Shown: positions 49,280 through 59,043 of the stretch, piece after piece
How the letters are laid out: each line of letters opens with the position of its first letter
Numbering within the stretch: the stretch's first letter is position 1
DNA from: Pseudomonadota bacterium
Lineage (GTDB): Bacteria > Pseudomonadota > Gammaproteobacteria > Steroidobacterales > Steroidobacteraceae
Reading direction: 5' to 3'
Length of the DNA: 64,000 nucleotides
Assembly: GCA_018241445.1 (NCBI GenBank)
Contig: JAFEDT010000018.1
Coordinates: 1 to 64,000 of the forward strand
The notes under the pieces: generated by a model
The model's input: the letters and a program-made list of their open reading frames with translations, nothing else
Told to the model about the DNA's origin: nothing
Databases searched by the model: none
Made by a program: the position numbers and the translations under genes

Positions 49280-50213
49280 CGAGGAAGCGGTTGATTACTG
49301 TGGCGACTTCCTGGGGTTCTTCCCAGAAGGGGTTGTGCCCCAGACCGGGGAACACCTTGACGGTCGCTGCCGGCAGGGCCTCGCGCAGGGTCTGTCGCTT
49401 GGGTTCTTCAATGATCGGGTCCTTCTCGCCCCACAACAATAGCGCTGGTGCCTTCAGCCGCGGCAGCGTTGCCTGCAGGTCATCGTCTACCAGGCCCTGC
49501 TCGATGACGGCCAGCCACACCCGCAACGGGATGGCTGCGGCGTCGCGCCGCTGACGACGGATGAATTCAGCATTCACCGGGCGCGGTGAATCCCACCAGG
49601 CGATCATGAACGGCGAGTCGGGATCGATGGGCTCCTTCAGTTTGCGGATCTCTGCGACGAAATCCATTGCCGGCGGTGTGCGGGGCGCGTCCCGCGGAAG
49701 GCCCCCGGTCGAGGAGATCAGCACCACACGGCGCACCCTTTCAGGCCAGAACTCCGCCAGTGTCTGGGTGATGATGCTGCCGAGCGAATGCCCGACGATA
49801 TCGGCCTGCTTGACGTGTAGCGCGTCCAGCAGGAGTTTTACGTCGTAGGCAAAATCGAGGCGGGTGTAGCAGCACTCCGGCTTGCTCGAGGCACCATGAC
49901 CGCGGATGTCGACGATGATGAGGCGATACGCGGGTGACAGGAACGGCACCAGGGGCACCCAATCGCGCGCATTGTCGGTGTATCCATGGATCAGCACCAC
50001 CGGACGCCCGTGCGGGTCTCCCCATTCGAGGTAGGCGAGCCGCATGCCGTTCGGCAGCGGCACGGCGCGTTTGGCGGCGTCGTACTGGTCCAGGTTGATG
50101 AGCAGCGGCGGAGCGCCCGCAGCTGTCGCTGCAACCGCCTGACCGGCGCACGGTAGCAGCAGCGCAGCGGCGAGCAGCATGGACGTGCAGCTCCACTGTT
50201 GGATGGGCTTCAT
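49266..50213 (-). CDS. Secreted alpha/beta hydrolase
   Basis: 315 residues. Signal peptide (MLLAAALLLPCAGQAVA). Catalytic residues: nucleophile Ser in VGHSLGS, acid Asp/Glu in LLWGEKDPII, and His in GLGHNPFWEEPQ. The HGYTDNARDW is the oxyanion hole. Substrate unknown; amide or ester. Positioned between a TonB receptor and an NCS1 permease, so it may act on the imported compound. Confidence 0.88.
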   Translation of the reverse strand: MKPIQQWSCTSMLLAAALLLPCAGQAVAATAAGAPPLLINLDQYDAAKRAVPLPNGMRLAYLEWGDPHGRPVVLIHGYTDNARDWVPLVPFLSPAYRLIIVDIRGHGASSKPECCYTRLDFAYDVKLLLDALHVKQADIVGHSLGSIITQTLAEFWPERVRRVVLISSTGGLPRDAPRTPPAMDFVAEIRKLKEPIDPDSPFMIAWWDSPRPVNAEFIRRQRRDAAAIPLRVWLAVIEQGLVDDDLQATLPRLKAPALLLWGEKDPIIEEPKRQTLREALPAATVKVFPGLGHNPFWEEPQEVATVINRFLDATP

Positions 50214-50326
50214 CCGTACCTCCCGCTTTTTTAATCAGTGACTGACAACGGTGGCGCAATTTCCGGTGACCGCAATCCAGCACGCCGCCCGTCAACGCGG
50301 CCGCGGCTGCCTGCGGCGCCCGGACA

Positions 50327-52996
50327 TCAGAATTTCAGGCCGAACTTCACACCCAGTACCCGCGGGCGCAGCGGGACCTGCGCCTTGATGAACTGCGTGG
50401 TGGACGTGGTAACCGAAGCGTTCTCGTTGCTCAGATTCTGCCCATACAACTGTACGTTCCAGTTGTCCCTGGAGACGCCCAATGCCGCGTCCCAGGTGGA
50501 ATACCCTGGCATCTCGAATCGCCAGGTTCCCGCGGTGACAGGTATGTTCTGGTTTTGCGGCAAGTCGCCGTTGATGCTCGGATCGGTGTTGGAATTGTTG
50601 TAGAAATGCGCCGTGTGGGCGACGCCCAACTGAAAATACGCTCCATAGTTTCCCACCGCCCAGTCATAACGGCCCCGCAGGTTGAACTGCAGTGGCGGTG
50701 AATACGCGGTGGGCACGCCGGTGTTGCCGAAGGTATTGGTGACCTGAACCAGGTGGCCGGTTGCATCCAGTGCCTGGGTGATCTGCTGCCCGTAGTGTCT
50801 GCTCGCCGGATTGTTGCTGATCAGGAAGGGCGAGTTCAGCTGTTCGCTGCGGTTCCACGACGCGGAGCCAGTTATGGTCAGACCGCTAATGACACGGGCA
50901 TTGAGCTGCAGCTCCAGCCCCCGGACGCGGTAATTGGCCCCGTTGACGCCAAACGTCGTATTGCCCAGCAGCAGCGGGTTGAACAGTCCGGTCTGTACGT
51001 GATTCCAGTCTTCCTGGTAGATGGAACCATTCACCTGCACCCGATGATTCAGGAATTCGCTCTTGAAGCCGATTTCCTTGTTTGTCAGCGTGTCGGGTGT
51101 CATCGACAATGGCTTGATGTATTGCGGAATGGGCTTGCCGTTGGCATCGAGATCGGCGGGATCTTTGAGGAGGAAGCCGCTGGATGTGTTGACGGCGCCC
51201 GGTCGGTAACCCTGCGACCAGGTGGCGTACGTCATGGTGCCCGGGGTGATGTGCCAGGTCAGGCTGACCCGGCTCGTGAATCCCTTGAAATCAGTGGTGC
51301 GGCCCGGATCGGACGGGGTCCATCCGTAGCTGAAGGGGAAGCTGGTGCAGGGGCCGGAAGGCGCGGTGGCGGCATAGTTGAAGCAGCCGAAACTGCTCAC
51401 CTTGGTGCCGCCATACTGCATATGGTAGTCGTAATGACGCGTGCCGGCAGTCAGTGTCAGTACCTTGGGTATGAGATCGAAATCGAGCGAGGCGAAGAAT
51501 GCCGTCTGCCGGTAGGTCTTCGCCGTATCTTCGAAGAATGCCACGGAGTCGCCGCGAGGATTCGGATTGCCAACGGCCGAACCAGGGACCGGCTGCACGT
51601 TCTGAAAGCAGTCCGGCGGGCCACCCGCCACGCAGGTGGGAATCGTCTTGTAATCCCAGGCGGTGTCGTCCGCGACCTTGAAGTCTTCCCAGAACGCACC
51701 GACGATGCCGCGGACGGGCTTGTCGTCTGGCGTATTCAGGCGCAGCTCGTGACTTTGGTGCGTGTTCGACTCGGTATCATGCCAGACCGAGCTTGGCGAG
51801 AAGCAGGTAGGCTTCCCTGCAAAGGCGCCGTAGCACTGGTAGTAATCCGCGTACACACCCCGTGCATAGTTCGTGTAGTCGCTGACCTGGTCGATGTGAC
51901 GGACCAGATAGCCGCCGGTGTAGGTGAGATGCACCGGCCCCAGTTGGCCGGTGACGGTGAGCGCGGTGTTGGTGAACCGGTCCTTGTTGTAGGCGTCATT
52001 GAACAGTGTGACTTCGAGAGGCTGCAGCGGCACCCCTTCCGAGCTCTTCGGGAACTGGAAGAACACGCCGTCCGCCTCCATGTTCTGATAGGACTGGGTC
52101 AACAGAGCGTTCCAATCGTCGTTGACCTGCCACAGGAGGGACGCACGCAGTCCCTGGTAATGGACCGGGTTGATCGCACGCCGCGCGATGGCGTAGTTGT
52201 TGATGACCGGACTGTTGGGCGGTGGCGCCGGCTGATTGGTGGCGGGATCGATGTAACCCGCGTAGTGAATGCCGTAATCCGTCGCACGCCGCGTGAAGGT
52301 GCTCGGGACGTTGTCGATGTATCCGCCCCGGGACTCGTTGTAGATCACCAGACGCGCGGCCAGTGTGTCGGCAACCAGGGGCAGGTTGAGCACAGCGTTT
52401 ATGCTGGAGTTCGGATCACCATGCGCAGTGATGCCGTAACCGGCTTCGGCGGTTCCCTCGACTTTGTTCAGCTTGGGTTTGTTGGTGATGTATCGCAGCA
52501 CACCCGCCTGCGCGCCGCCGCCGAACAGCGTGCCCTGGGGTCCTTCGAGAATCTCCACGCGCTCGAGATCGACGGCCATGATGTCCAGGTTGCGGCCCGG
52601 AATCTGCCCGGATTGCTCGTCGAGATAGACCGCCACGTTTGGAAAATTACCGAGTGTTCCGGATGCCTGGGACCCAAATGATCCCAGGGCGAGGCCACGC
52701 ATGAAGATGTTGCCCTGCGCCGGACCGTTGGTTCCCAGTGAGACATTGGGGAGGTACTTGACCAGGTCGTCGAAGGAAGAAACGCCCAGGGTCTTGAGCG
52801 TGTCACCGGTCATCGCCTGGATGGTGATGGGAACATCCTGGATGTTCTCCTTGCGGCGCTGGGCAGTTACGGTGATTTCCTGCAGGCCCTGCAGCTCGGC
52901 CCCCTCGCCGGCGGCTTCCCCGGCGCTAGCGGCGCGCATGGCGGTTGCCCCCAGGATGGCAGCGATTGCACAGGAAATCTTCCGGTTCGTGTTCAT
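50327..52996 (-). CDS. TonB-dependent outer-membrane receptor (second)
   Basis: 889 residues. Signal peptide, then LQGLQEITVTAQRRKENIQDVPITI (TonB box/plug), plug motif RVEILEGPQGTLFGGGAQAGVLRYIT and a barrel ending LRPRVLGVKFGLKF. It is a different branch from the first receptor; both share the VTAQ.R..N.QDVP start common in Steroidobacter and sphingomonads. The ATG at 52996 follows GGGTGGGATCA. The upstream neighbour is the TPR-sulfotransferase gene, 270 bp away. Confidence 0.93.
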   Translation of the reverse strand: MNTNRKISCAIAAILGATAMRAASAGEAAGEGAELQGLQEITVTAQRRKENIQDVPITIQAMTGDTLKTLGVSSFDDLVKYLPNVSLGTNGPAQGNIFMRGLALGSFGSQASGTLGNFPNVAVYLDEQSGQIPGRNLDIMAVDLERVEILEGPQGTLFGGGAQAGVLRYITNKPKLNKVEGTAEAGYGITAHGDPNSSINAVLNLPLVADTLAARLVIYNESRGGYIDNVPSTFTRRATDYGIHYAGYIDPATNQPAPPPNSPVINNYAIARRAINPVHYQGLRASLLWQVNDDWNALLTQSYQNMEADGVFFQFPKSSEGVPLQPLEVTLFNDAYNKDRFTNTALTVTGQLGPVHLTYTGGYLVRHIDQVSDYTNYARGVYADYYQCYGAFAGKPTCFSPSSVWHDTESNTHQSHELRLNTPDDKPVRGIVGAFWEDFKVADDTAWDYKTIPTCVAGGPPDCFQNVQPVPGSAVGNPNPRGDSVAFFEDTAKTYRQTAFFASLDFDLIPKVLTLTAGTRHYDYHMQYGGTKVSSFGCFNYAATAPSGPCTSFPFSYGWTPSDPGRTTDFKGFTSRVSLTWHITPGTMTYATWSQGYRPGAVNTSSGFLLKDPADLDANGKPIPQYIKPLSMTPDTLTNKEIGFKSEFLNHRVQVNGSIYQEDWNHVQTGLFNPLLLGNTTFGVNGANYRVRGLELQLNARVISGLTITGSASWNRSEQLNSPFLISNNPASRHYGQQITQALDATGHLVQVTNTFGNTGVPTAYSPPLQFNLRGRYDWAVGNYGAYFQLGVAHTAHFYNNSNTDPSINGDLPQNQNIPVTAGTWRFEMPGYSTWDAALGVSRDNWNVQLYGQNLSNENASVTTSTTQFIKAQVPLRPRVLGVKFGLKF

Positions 52997-53190
52997 TGAT
53001 CCCACCCCATTTGCGTCCAGAATGACCAAAGATTCAGAAGCACGCGATCGGCCGCTGCCAGCCGTTTTTTTGTTATTACGACTACAATATATAAAGACCA
53101 GATCAGCACGCGCACGAATTGCGACGCGTTATTATCCATATGCGCCATCTCTGGTTGCCGGTTGGAGGCGCGCTCCCGGCTGCGACCGGA

Positions 53191-53210
53191 TCGGGAACCG
53201 GGGTTCCCGA
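53191..53210. other. Perfect palindrome between sulfotransferase and TonB genes
   Basis: TCGGGAACC-GG-GGTTCCCGA, nine-base arms with a two-base centre. No T-tract follows. It could be an operator for the receptor gene or part of the 3' end of the sulfotransferase transcript. Confidence 0.4.
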
Positions 53211-53263
53211 CGTCAGAATTCAGGGGGAAAGCGCCGGCCTGTCAGGCTATCGGCGTCCGGGTG

Positions 53264-55279
53264 CTATGGGTCGCGATAGCGGCTCAAGGCGTCGCCAAGC
53301 GCCTCTTTCAGGGGACCCAGCCACGGGCCGAAGTGCTTCCATTGGTCCAGGCCCTCGCGAAAAATGGGCTGACGAACCTGTTCCGAGCTGGCCGTCCGTA
53401 TGCTGCGATCGGTTCGATGAAACTCAACGCATCGTGATTCGAACGGCAGGCCACAAAATTCAAGCAGGCGTCGAACGCTGCCTTCAAGGTCAGCGACCAC
53501 GTCCTCGTGAATGATGCGATGGACCCAGCCTGGCAGCGCGCTGTTCCAGTGAGTCATCAGCTCCAGATAGGTTCGGTAGTAGCGGGCAACATCGTTGATG
53601 CTGTAGGTGAATTCCTGCCCGCTCGCGAACAGCTGCTTGAAATTGCTGAAGCAGCACGCCATGGGCTCACGCCGTGCGTCGATTATTTTCGCGTTGGGCA
53701 GCATCAGACGGATCAGGGCGAGATGCCGGAAATTGTTCGGCATCTTGTCGATGAAATACGGCTTACCGGTACGGTATGCCTGGGTTTCACGCAGGTATTT
53801 TTCTCCCAACGCCCGAAAATCCCCGGCCGTGAACCGGGTGAGCACGCGCGGATAGCCCGGATCCGCCGGATCCGGATCGCCTAGCTGCAATTCATGGACC
53901 ATTCTGGGAACATCAGCAAGTTCATGCGTCCCTTCGACCTGTGAGTGCGACGCGAGGATCTGTTCCAGCAATGTCGACCCGGAGCGGGGCAGTCCGATGA
54001 TGAAGATGGGCGATGGGCTCGGCGCGCCCCAGCCGGCCCGCTCCGCGAAAAACTGTCTGGTGCAGAATTGCTTTTGCAGGCGGGTGTTGCGTTCGATGGG
54101 CTCCATGCGAAAATTTGCACTGCCGCCTTTCAGGGCGTTGCCGCGTTGATAGTATTGGTACGAATCGGCGTACGTACCGCGATCCTCCAGTGCCTTGCCG
54201 AGTGCGAAGCACAGATGATAGTGGTCCGCGAGGCCGATGCCCGGCGAGGATTCCTGCGAACGCATGATTTCGACCTCGCGGTCGGAAAACCGGTAGGTCT
54301 TCAGGTTGGCCAGACTCCAGTAGGCTTCGCCAAAGCTGGCGCGGGCATCGACGGCGGCATGATAGGCATCGATGGATTCCCGGCCGTGGCCCAGGGCCTT
54401 GTGCGCATGTGCGATGGACAGGTGCAGCTCGGCGGCGCCGGGAGCATCTCGTAAGAGCTCCTGATAAATTCCAATGGCTGCTTCGAACTGTCCGACGCCG
54501 ACTAAGGCGGTTGCATGCAGCGTCTTGATTTCGCGGTTGTCCGGGTTCGTATTGAGCAGACCGGCAAGCTCGTGCTGGGCCTGTGAATGTTTGTGCCGGT
54601 TCATCAGTACGCGCGCATAGTCGAGTCGCGCCGCCGTGTAGTCCGGAACCTTGGCGAGCACCGTGGCCAACAATGCTTCCGCATCATCGAAGAATCCTTG
54701 CGCCATGGCGATTCTGGCGAGGAGCCGCAGCGCCTCGATATGGCCGTCATGGTTGTTCAGGAACGAACGGACGAGCTTCTCAGCCGAATCGAATTCGCCG
54801 TCCGAGAACAGCGCCGTTGCGGTGACGATCTCCGGGGGCAGGCCAGCCAGTGTCGCCACGTGGCCGGCTGCCATGGCGGCATGTTCCTGATCGCCCACCA
54901 TGCGATACAGAGCCTCCAGCTTTGACCAGGATGCCGGCAGGGCAGGGTTGAGGTTCACGGCGGACAGATAGGCCTCGATGGCCCGCGGCGCATCCCGCTG
55001 TGTCACATGGCAATGTCCTCGTTCCTGGTAGAGCCGGCTGAACTGCGGGTGGGCATGCTGCAGTCGCTCCAGAGTCTGCAGGGCAGCGGGGATACGGTTC
55101 AGGTAGCGTTGGCTGACTGCCAGCAGGTAAAGGCCATCCCGATCAGCAGGCGCGGACTGCTCCAACATTCCTGCCGCCTGCTCCGCTTCCTCGAATCGCC
55201 GGTTCTCGAGCAACCGGCGGATGTGATCAATCCTGCCGTTCCGTTCCTCAGCGGAAGTCACATGGGTTTGCTGGTTCAT
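53264..55279 (-). CDS. TPR-sulfotransferase fusion
   Basis: 671 residues: several tetratricopeptide repeats (residues about 20-360, e.g. AIEAYLSAVNLNPALPASWSKLEAL, AIGIYQELLRDAPGAAELHLSIAHAHKAL) and a C-terminal sulfotransferase domain with the PAPS-binding PRSGSTLLEQIL loop (5'-PSB) and HEDVVADLEGSVRRLLEFCGLPFE (3'-phosphate region). Family members are known beside TonB receptors in sphingomonads and relatives; acceptor unknown. Start: ATG 55279 preferred to a TTG at 55300. First gene of the minus-strand series with the TonB receptor, hydrolase and permease. Confidence 0.9.
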   Translation of the reverse strand: MNQQTHVTSAEERNGRIDHIRRLLENRRFEEAEQAAGMLEQSAPADRDGLYLLAVSQRYLNRIPAALQTLERLQHAHPQFSRLYQERGHCHVTQRDAPRAIEAYLSAVNLNPALPASWSKLEALYRMVGDQEHAAMAAGHVATLAGLPPEIVTATALFSDGEFDSAEKLVRSFLNNHDGHIEALRLLARIAMAQGFFDDAEALLATVLAKVPDYTAARLDYARVLMNRHKHSQAQHELAGLLNTNPDNREIKTLHATALVGVGQFEAAIGIYQELLRDAPGAAELHLSIAHAHKALGHGRESIDAYHAAVDARASFGEAYWSLANLKTYRFSDREVEIMRSQESSPGIGLADHYHLCFALGKALEDRGTYADSYQYYQRGNALKGGSANFRMEPIERNTRLQKQFCTRQFFAERAGWGAPSPSPIFIIGLPRSGSTLLEQILASHSQVEGTHELADVPRMVHELQLGDPDPADPGYPRVLTRFTAGDFRALGEKYLRETQAYRTGKPYFIDKMPNNFRHLALIRLMLPNAKIIDARREPMACCFSNFKQLFASGQEFTYSINDVARYYRTYLELMTHWNSALPGWVHRIIHEDVVADLEGSVRRLLEFCGLPFESRCVEFHRTDRSIRTASSEQVRQPIFREGLDQWKHFGPWLGPLKEALGDALSRYRDP

Positions 55280-55453
55280 CTGGATCGCTAGCGAAGGCAA
55301 CGCCGGAATTGTGCCAGTCTAATCAGGCGAGGGCACCTGCAGCCGTGCGGGTACACCGGGCGCCTGTGCTGCTGCGAACCTCCCCTGCCGCCGGAAGCTC
55401 ATGGGTGCGCGCCTGTGCAACGCACCTGGAAGAGTCCCGCGCCGCGCGCTGAT

Positions 55454-58312
55454 TTAATGCGCCTCGTCCCAGTTCGCGCCGCTGCCGACGTCCACCTTCA
55501 GCGGTACGTTGAGCTGCGCCGCGCCGGTCATGAATCCGCTCACCGCGGCGCCAACCTCGGCCACCGCGTCGCTGCGCACCTCGAACACCAGCTCGTCGTG
55601 CACCTGCATGATCAGGCGTGCCGGCGACTCGGGACGTGCGCACCAGTCGTGCACCGCAATCATCGCGCGCTTGATGATGTCGGCCGCGGTGCCCTGCATG
55701 GGGGCGTTGATGGCGCTGCGCTCCGCGTACTGGCGCATCGCGGCGTTGCCGGAGCGGATGTCCGGCAGGTACAGCCGTCGACCGAATACCGTTTCCACGT
55801 AGCCGCGCTCGCGCGCCTGGGCGCGGGTGTCGTCCATGAAGCGCTTCACGCCCGGGTAGCGCTGGAAATAGCGTTCCACGTACTGCTGCGCGGCGGCGCG
55901 CTCGATGCCCAGATTGCGCGCCAGGCCGAACGGTGACATGCCGTAGATGAGGCCGAAGTTGATGACCTTGGCGGTGCGGCGCTGGTCGGCGTCCACGGCC
56001 TCGGGCGCGACACCAAATACTTCGGCGGCGGTGGCCTTGTGCACGTCGCGGTCGGCGGCGAAGGCCGCGCACAGGCCCTCATCTCCCGACAGGTGCGCCA
56101 TGATGCGCAGCTCGATCTGCGAGTAATCGGCCGCCAGCAGCACGCAGCCGGGCGGGGCGATGAACGCCTGGCGGATGCGGCGTCCTTCAGGACGGCGCAC
56201 CGGGATGTTCTGCAGGTTGGGGTCTACCGACGACAGCCGGCCGGTGGCCGCCACCGCCTGGGCGTAGGAGGTATGGATACGGCCGGTGGTCTCGTTGACC
56301 AGCTCCGGCAGTTTGTCGGTGTAGGTCGACTTCAGCTTCGCCAGCGCGCGGTACTCCAGCACCAGGCGCGGCAGCGGGTAGCTTTCCGCCAGTTCCTCCA
56401 GCACGTCCTCGGCGGTGGAGGGTTGGCCGGTGGGCGTCTTGCGCCGCACCGGCAGCTGCAGACGCTCGAACAGGATCTGCTGCAGCTGCTTGGGCGACTC
56501 GATGTTGAATTCATGGCCGGCTTCGCGGTGCGCCTGCTGCAAAATCTCCTGCAGGGCGCGGGCAAACTCGCGGCTCTGGGCGCGCAACAGCTCGCGATCA
56601 ACCAGCACGCCGTGGCGTTCCATCGCCAGCAGCACCGGCACCAGCGGCTGCTCGCAGTCCTGGTACAGCCGCGCCAGCGGCGGCACCTGTTGCAGCAGCG
56701 GCCACAAAGCGCCGTGCAGGCGCAGCGTCACGTCGGCGTCCTCGGCGGCATATTCACCGGCTCGCTCGACGGGCACCTGGTCGAAGGGGATCTGCTTCGC
56801 GCCCTTGCCGGCCACCTGCTCGTAAGTGATGGTCGTCAGTCCCAGGTAACGCCGCGCGTCGGAGTCCATGTCATGGTTGGTGGCGACGCTGTTCCATACG
56901 TAGGACTCCAGCATGGAGTCGAAGCGCATGCCCGCGAGCCGGATGCCGGCGTTCGCCAGCACGTGGGCGTCGTACTTGAGGTTGTGCCCCGCCTTGCCAA
57001 TGCGCGGATCTTCCAGAAGAGGCTTCAGGGCGGCGAGCACGCGGGCGCGCTCGAGCTGCGGTGGCGCACCGGCGTAGGCATGGGCCAGCGGCACGTAGGC
57101 TGCCGCGCCCGGCTCCACGCAGAAGGAGACGCCGACGATCTGCGCGCGCATGTACTCCAGGCTCGTGGTCTCGGTGTCGAAGGCGAACAGCTGCGCCTTG
57201 CCTAACACCTGCAGCCAGCGTTCGAAGTCCTCCCAGCTCGTCAGCGTTTCGTACCGGCGCGCCACCTCTGCAGGCAGCGGCACCGGCGGACCGCCCGCGA
57301 TGGTCGTGCCGTCGTCCGCCGCGCGCGCCGCACGGGCGGCGACTGCTGCGGTTGTCACGTCCGCATGCTGACCTGACACGCCGCTTGCGGCGCTGACGCT
57401 TGCGCCCGTGTTGGCTCCCGCGCCCGCGCCCTCGCCCGCCGTGGCGCCCTCGAGCTGCCGCAGCAGCGCGCGCAGATCGTAATGCGTGTACAGCTCGCGC
57501 AACCGCGCGACGTCGGGGGCGGCGGGCGTCAGTTGTGCGGACGTGACCTCAAGATCCAGGTCGGTGCGGATGGTGGCGAGGCGTTGCGACAGCTCGAGCG
57601 TCGCCAGTCCCGCGCGCAGGTTCTCCCCGACCTTGCCCGGGACTTCGGCAACATGCTGCAACAGGCCTGCGATGCTGCCGTACTGCGCCAGCAGCTTCGC
57701 GCCGGTCTTGGGCCCCACCTTGTCGATACCCGGGATGTTGTCGGAGCTGTCCCCGATCAGCGCCAGGTAGTCGATGATCTGCTCGGGCCACACGTCAAAC
57801 TTCGTCTTGACCCCGGCGCGGTCCAGCACGCTGTTGTTCATGGTGTTGATCAGCGTCACCGACCTGTCCACCAGCTGCGCCATGTCCTTGTCGCCGGTGG
57901 AGATCAGCACCCGCTCTCCGGCCGCGGCGGCGCGGCGCGCCAGCGTGCCGATGACATCGTCGGCCTCGACTCCCGCCACCGACAGCAACGGCAGTCCCTG
58001 GGCGCGGATGACCTCGTGCAGAGGCGCGATCTGCGCTCGCAGGTCGTCGGGCATCGAGGGGCGGTGCGCCTTGTACTGGGCGAACAGCTCGTCGCGGAAG
58101 GTGCGGCCCGGCGCGTCGAACACCACGGCGATGCGCGGCGGCTGATAGTCCTTCATGAACTTCAGCAGCATGTTGAGCACCCCCAGCAGTGCTCCCGTGG
58201 GTTCGCCACGCGAATTGGACAGGGGCGGCAGCGCGTGGAAGGCCCGGTAGAGGTACGAGGAACCGTCAACGAGAACCAGGTCCGGCGAAGTGCTCATGGT
58301 TGCATGGCTCAC
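55454..58312 (-). CDS. polA: DNA polymerase I
   Basis: 952 residues. Three domains: 5'-3' exonuclease (1-290, VDGSSYLYRAFHAL, GVEADDVIGTLA, ISTGDKDMAQL), 3'-5' exonuclease (about 350-540) with the active-site acids in FDTETTSL, NLKYDAHVL and YAAEDADVT, so proofreading appears intact, and the polymerase domain (LLAADYSQIELRIMAHLSGD, RRTAKVINFGLIYGMS, MQVHDELVFEV). The linker between first two domains is extended with Gly/Ala-rich sequence (GATAGEGAGAGANTGASVSA). ATG 58312 or 58297. Downstream stands alone. Confidence 0.97.
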   Translation of the reverse strand: MSHATMSTSPDLVLVDGSSYLYRAFHALPPLSNSRGEPTGALLGVLNMLLKFMKDYQPPRIAVVFDAPGRTFRDELFAQYKAHRPSMPDDLRAQIAPLHEVIRAQGLPLLSVAGVEADDVIGTLARRAAAAGERVLISTGDKDMAQLVDRSVTLINTMNNSVLDRAGVKTKFDVWPEQIIDYLALIGDSSDNIPGIDKVGPKTGAKLLAQYGSIAGLLQHVAEVPGKVGENLRAGLATLELSQRLATIRTDLDLEVTSAQLTPAAPDVARLRELYTHYDLRALLRQLEGATAGEGAGAGANTGASVSAASGVSGQHADVTTAAVAARAARAADDGTTIAGGPPVPLPAEVARRYETLTSWEDFERWLQVLGKAQLFAFDTETTSLEYMRAQIVGVSFCVEPGAAAYVPLAHAYAGAPPQLERARVLAALKPLLEDPRIGKAGHNLKYDAHVLANAGIRLAGMRFDSMLESYVWNSVATNHDMDSDARRYLGLTTITYEQVAGKGAKQIPFDQVPVERAGEYAAEDADVTLRLHGALWPLLQQVPPLARLYQDCEQPLVPVLLAMERHGVLVDRELLRAQSREFARALQEILQQAHREAGHEFNIESPKQLQQILFERLQLPVRRKTPTGQPSTAEDVLEELAESYPLPRLVLEYRALAKLKSTYTDKLPELVNETTGRIHTSYAQAVAATGRLSSVDPNLQNIPVRRPEGRRIRQAFIAPPGCVLLAADYSQIELRIMAHLSGDEGLCAAFAADRDVHKATAAEVFGVAPEAVDADQRRTAKVINFGLIYGMSPFGLARNLGIERAAAQQYVERYFQRYPGVKRFMDDTRAQARERGYVETVFGRRLYLPDIRSGNAAMRQYAERSAINAPMQGTAADIIKRAMIAVHDWCARPESPARLIMQVHDELVFEVRSDAVAEVGAAVSGFMTGAAQLNVPLKVDVGSGANWDEAH

Positions 58313-58368
58313 TCAGGGCGCGCGCAAGCAGCAGTAGCTGCGGCAGTCCGGCACCGGCTCACGGCCGG

Positions 58369-58599
58369 TCATTGCCGCGGCTGTGGGTCGCCGTCGTGCT
58401 TCTGGTTGGGCGCCGGCGCGGGTGCCGCCGGTGCGGCCGGTGCCGCCGCCTGGGGTCGTGCAGTTCCCGTCGCCGCACCTGTCTGTGCGGGGCGGGTGAT
58501 CACCGTAGTGTTGCGCTCCGGCAGGTACAACGGGCCCTTGATGCCGCAGCCCGCCAGCAGTGTCGAGGCCGCGGCCAGTGCCACCGCGAGACGGATCAT
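58369..58599 (-). CDS. lptM: LptM-like small lipoprotein
   Basis: 76 residues: MIRLAVALAAASTLLAGCGIKGPLYLPE: lipobox LAGC followed by GIKGPLYLP, the signature of LptM (YifL), which helps assemble the LptDE lipopolysaccharide translocon. The rest is an Ala/Pro-rich tail. The start codon overlaps the stop of the upstream membrane-protein gene by four bases. In E. coli it lies beside dapF; here it is separate from dapF (20.5 kb), next to polA. Confidence 0.85.
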   Translation of the reverse strand: MIRLAVALAAASTLLAGCGIKGPLYLPERNTTVITRPAQTGAATGTARPQAAAPAAPAAPAPAPNQKHDGDPQPRQ

Positions 58600-59021
58600 G
58601 TGTACATCGGCTTGCGGTCGCGCAATGCGATCCAGCCGCGAATGACCCGGTAGGCGATCCACGCACCCAGGGCGACCAGGCCCACCCACGCCATGCCGAA
58701 GCCGATGATGATCAGCATGAAGGGCAGTGACACCAGCACGATCAGCACGCTCCATAGCAGCGCATACCAGAAGGTGCGGATCTGCCAGCGGAAGTGCGAC
58801 TCCAGGAAGGTGCCGCGCACCGCCGGACGGCGCACGTAGTTCATGATCACCGCGACGATGGAGGGCAGGCCGCCGATGAAGCTGCCGACGATGGTGTGGG
58901 CGGTAGCCAGTCCCATGACCACCGACAGGGCGTGCAGGGCGTAGATCACATGGGTGTAGGTGACGAGCGATTCGTCCGTGCGGGGCGGCTCGGCCGTCAT
59001 GGAGGGATTCGGATCGGACAT
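58596..59021 (-). CDS. DUF4870-like membrane protein
   Basis: 141 residues with three or four membrane helices (VIYALHALSVVMGLATAHTIVG, IWYALLWSVLIVLVSLPFMLII-like) and a typical TYTHVIYALH start. Similar to the DUF4870/TMEM family in gammaproteobacteria, unknown function. Stop overlaps lptM start by four bases. Confidence 0.82.
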   Translation of the reverse strand: MSDPNPSMTAEPPRTDESLVTYTHVIYALHALSVVMGLATAHTIVGSFIGGLPSIVAVIMNYVRRPAVRGTFLESHFRWQIRTFWYALLWSVLIVLVSLPFMLIIIGFGMAWVGLVALGAWIAYRVIRGWIALRDRKPMYT

Positions 59022-59043
59022 GGGAACCTCGCTGGAGCTGTTG

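Noticed and set aside
50753..52681. Long plus-strand open frame opposite the second TonB receptor
   Set aside because: No motif, no ribosome-binding site; the receptor on the other strand is unambiguous.
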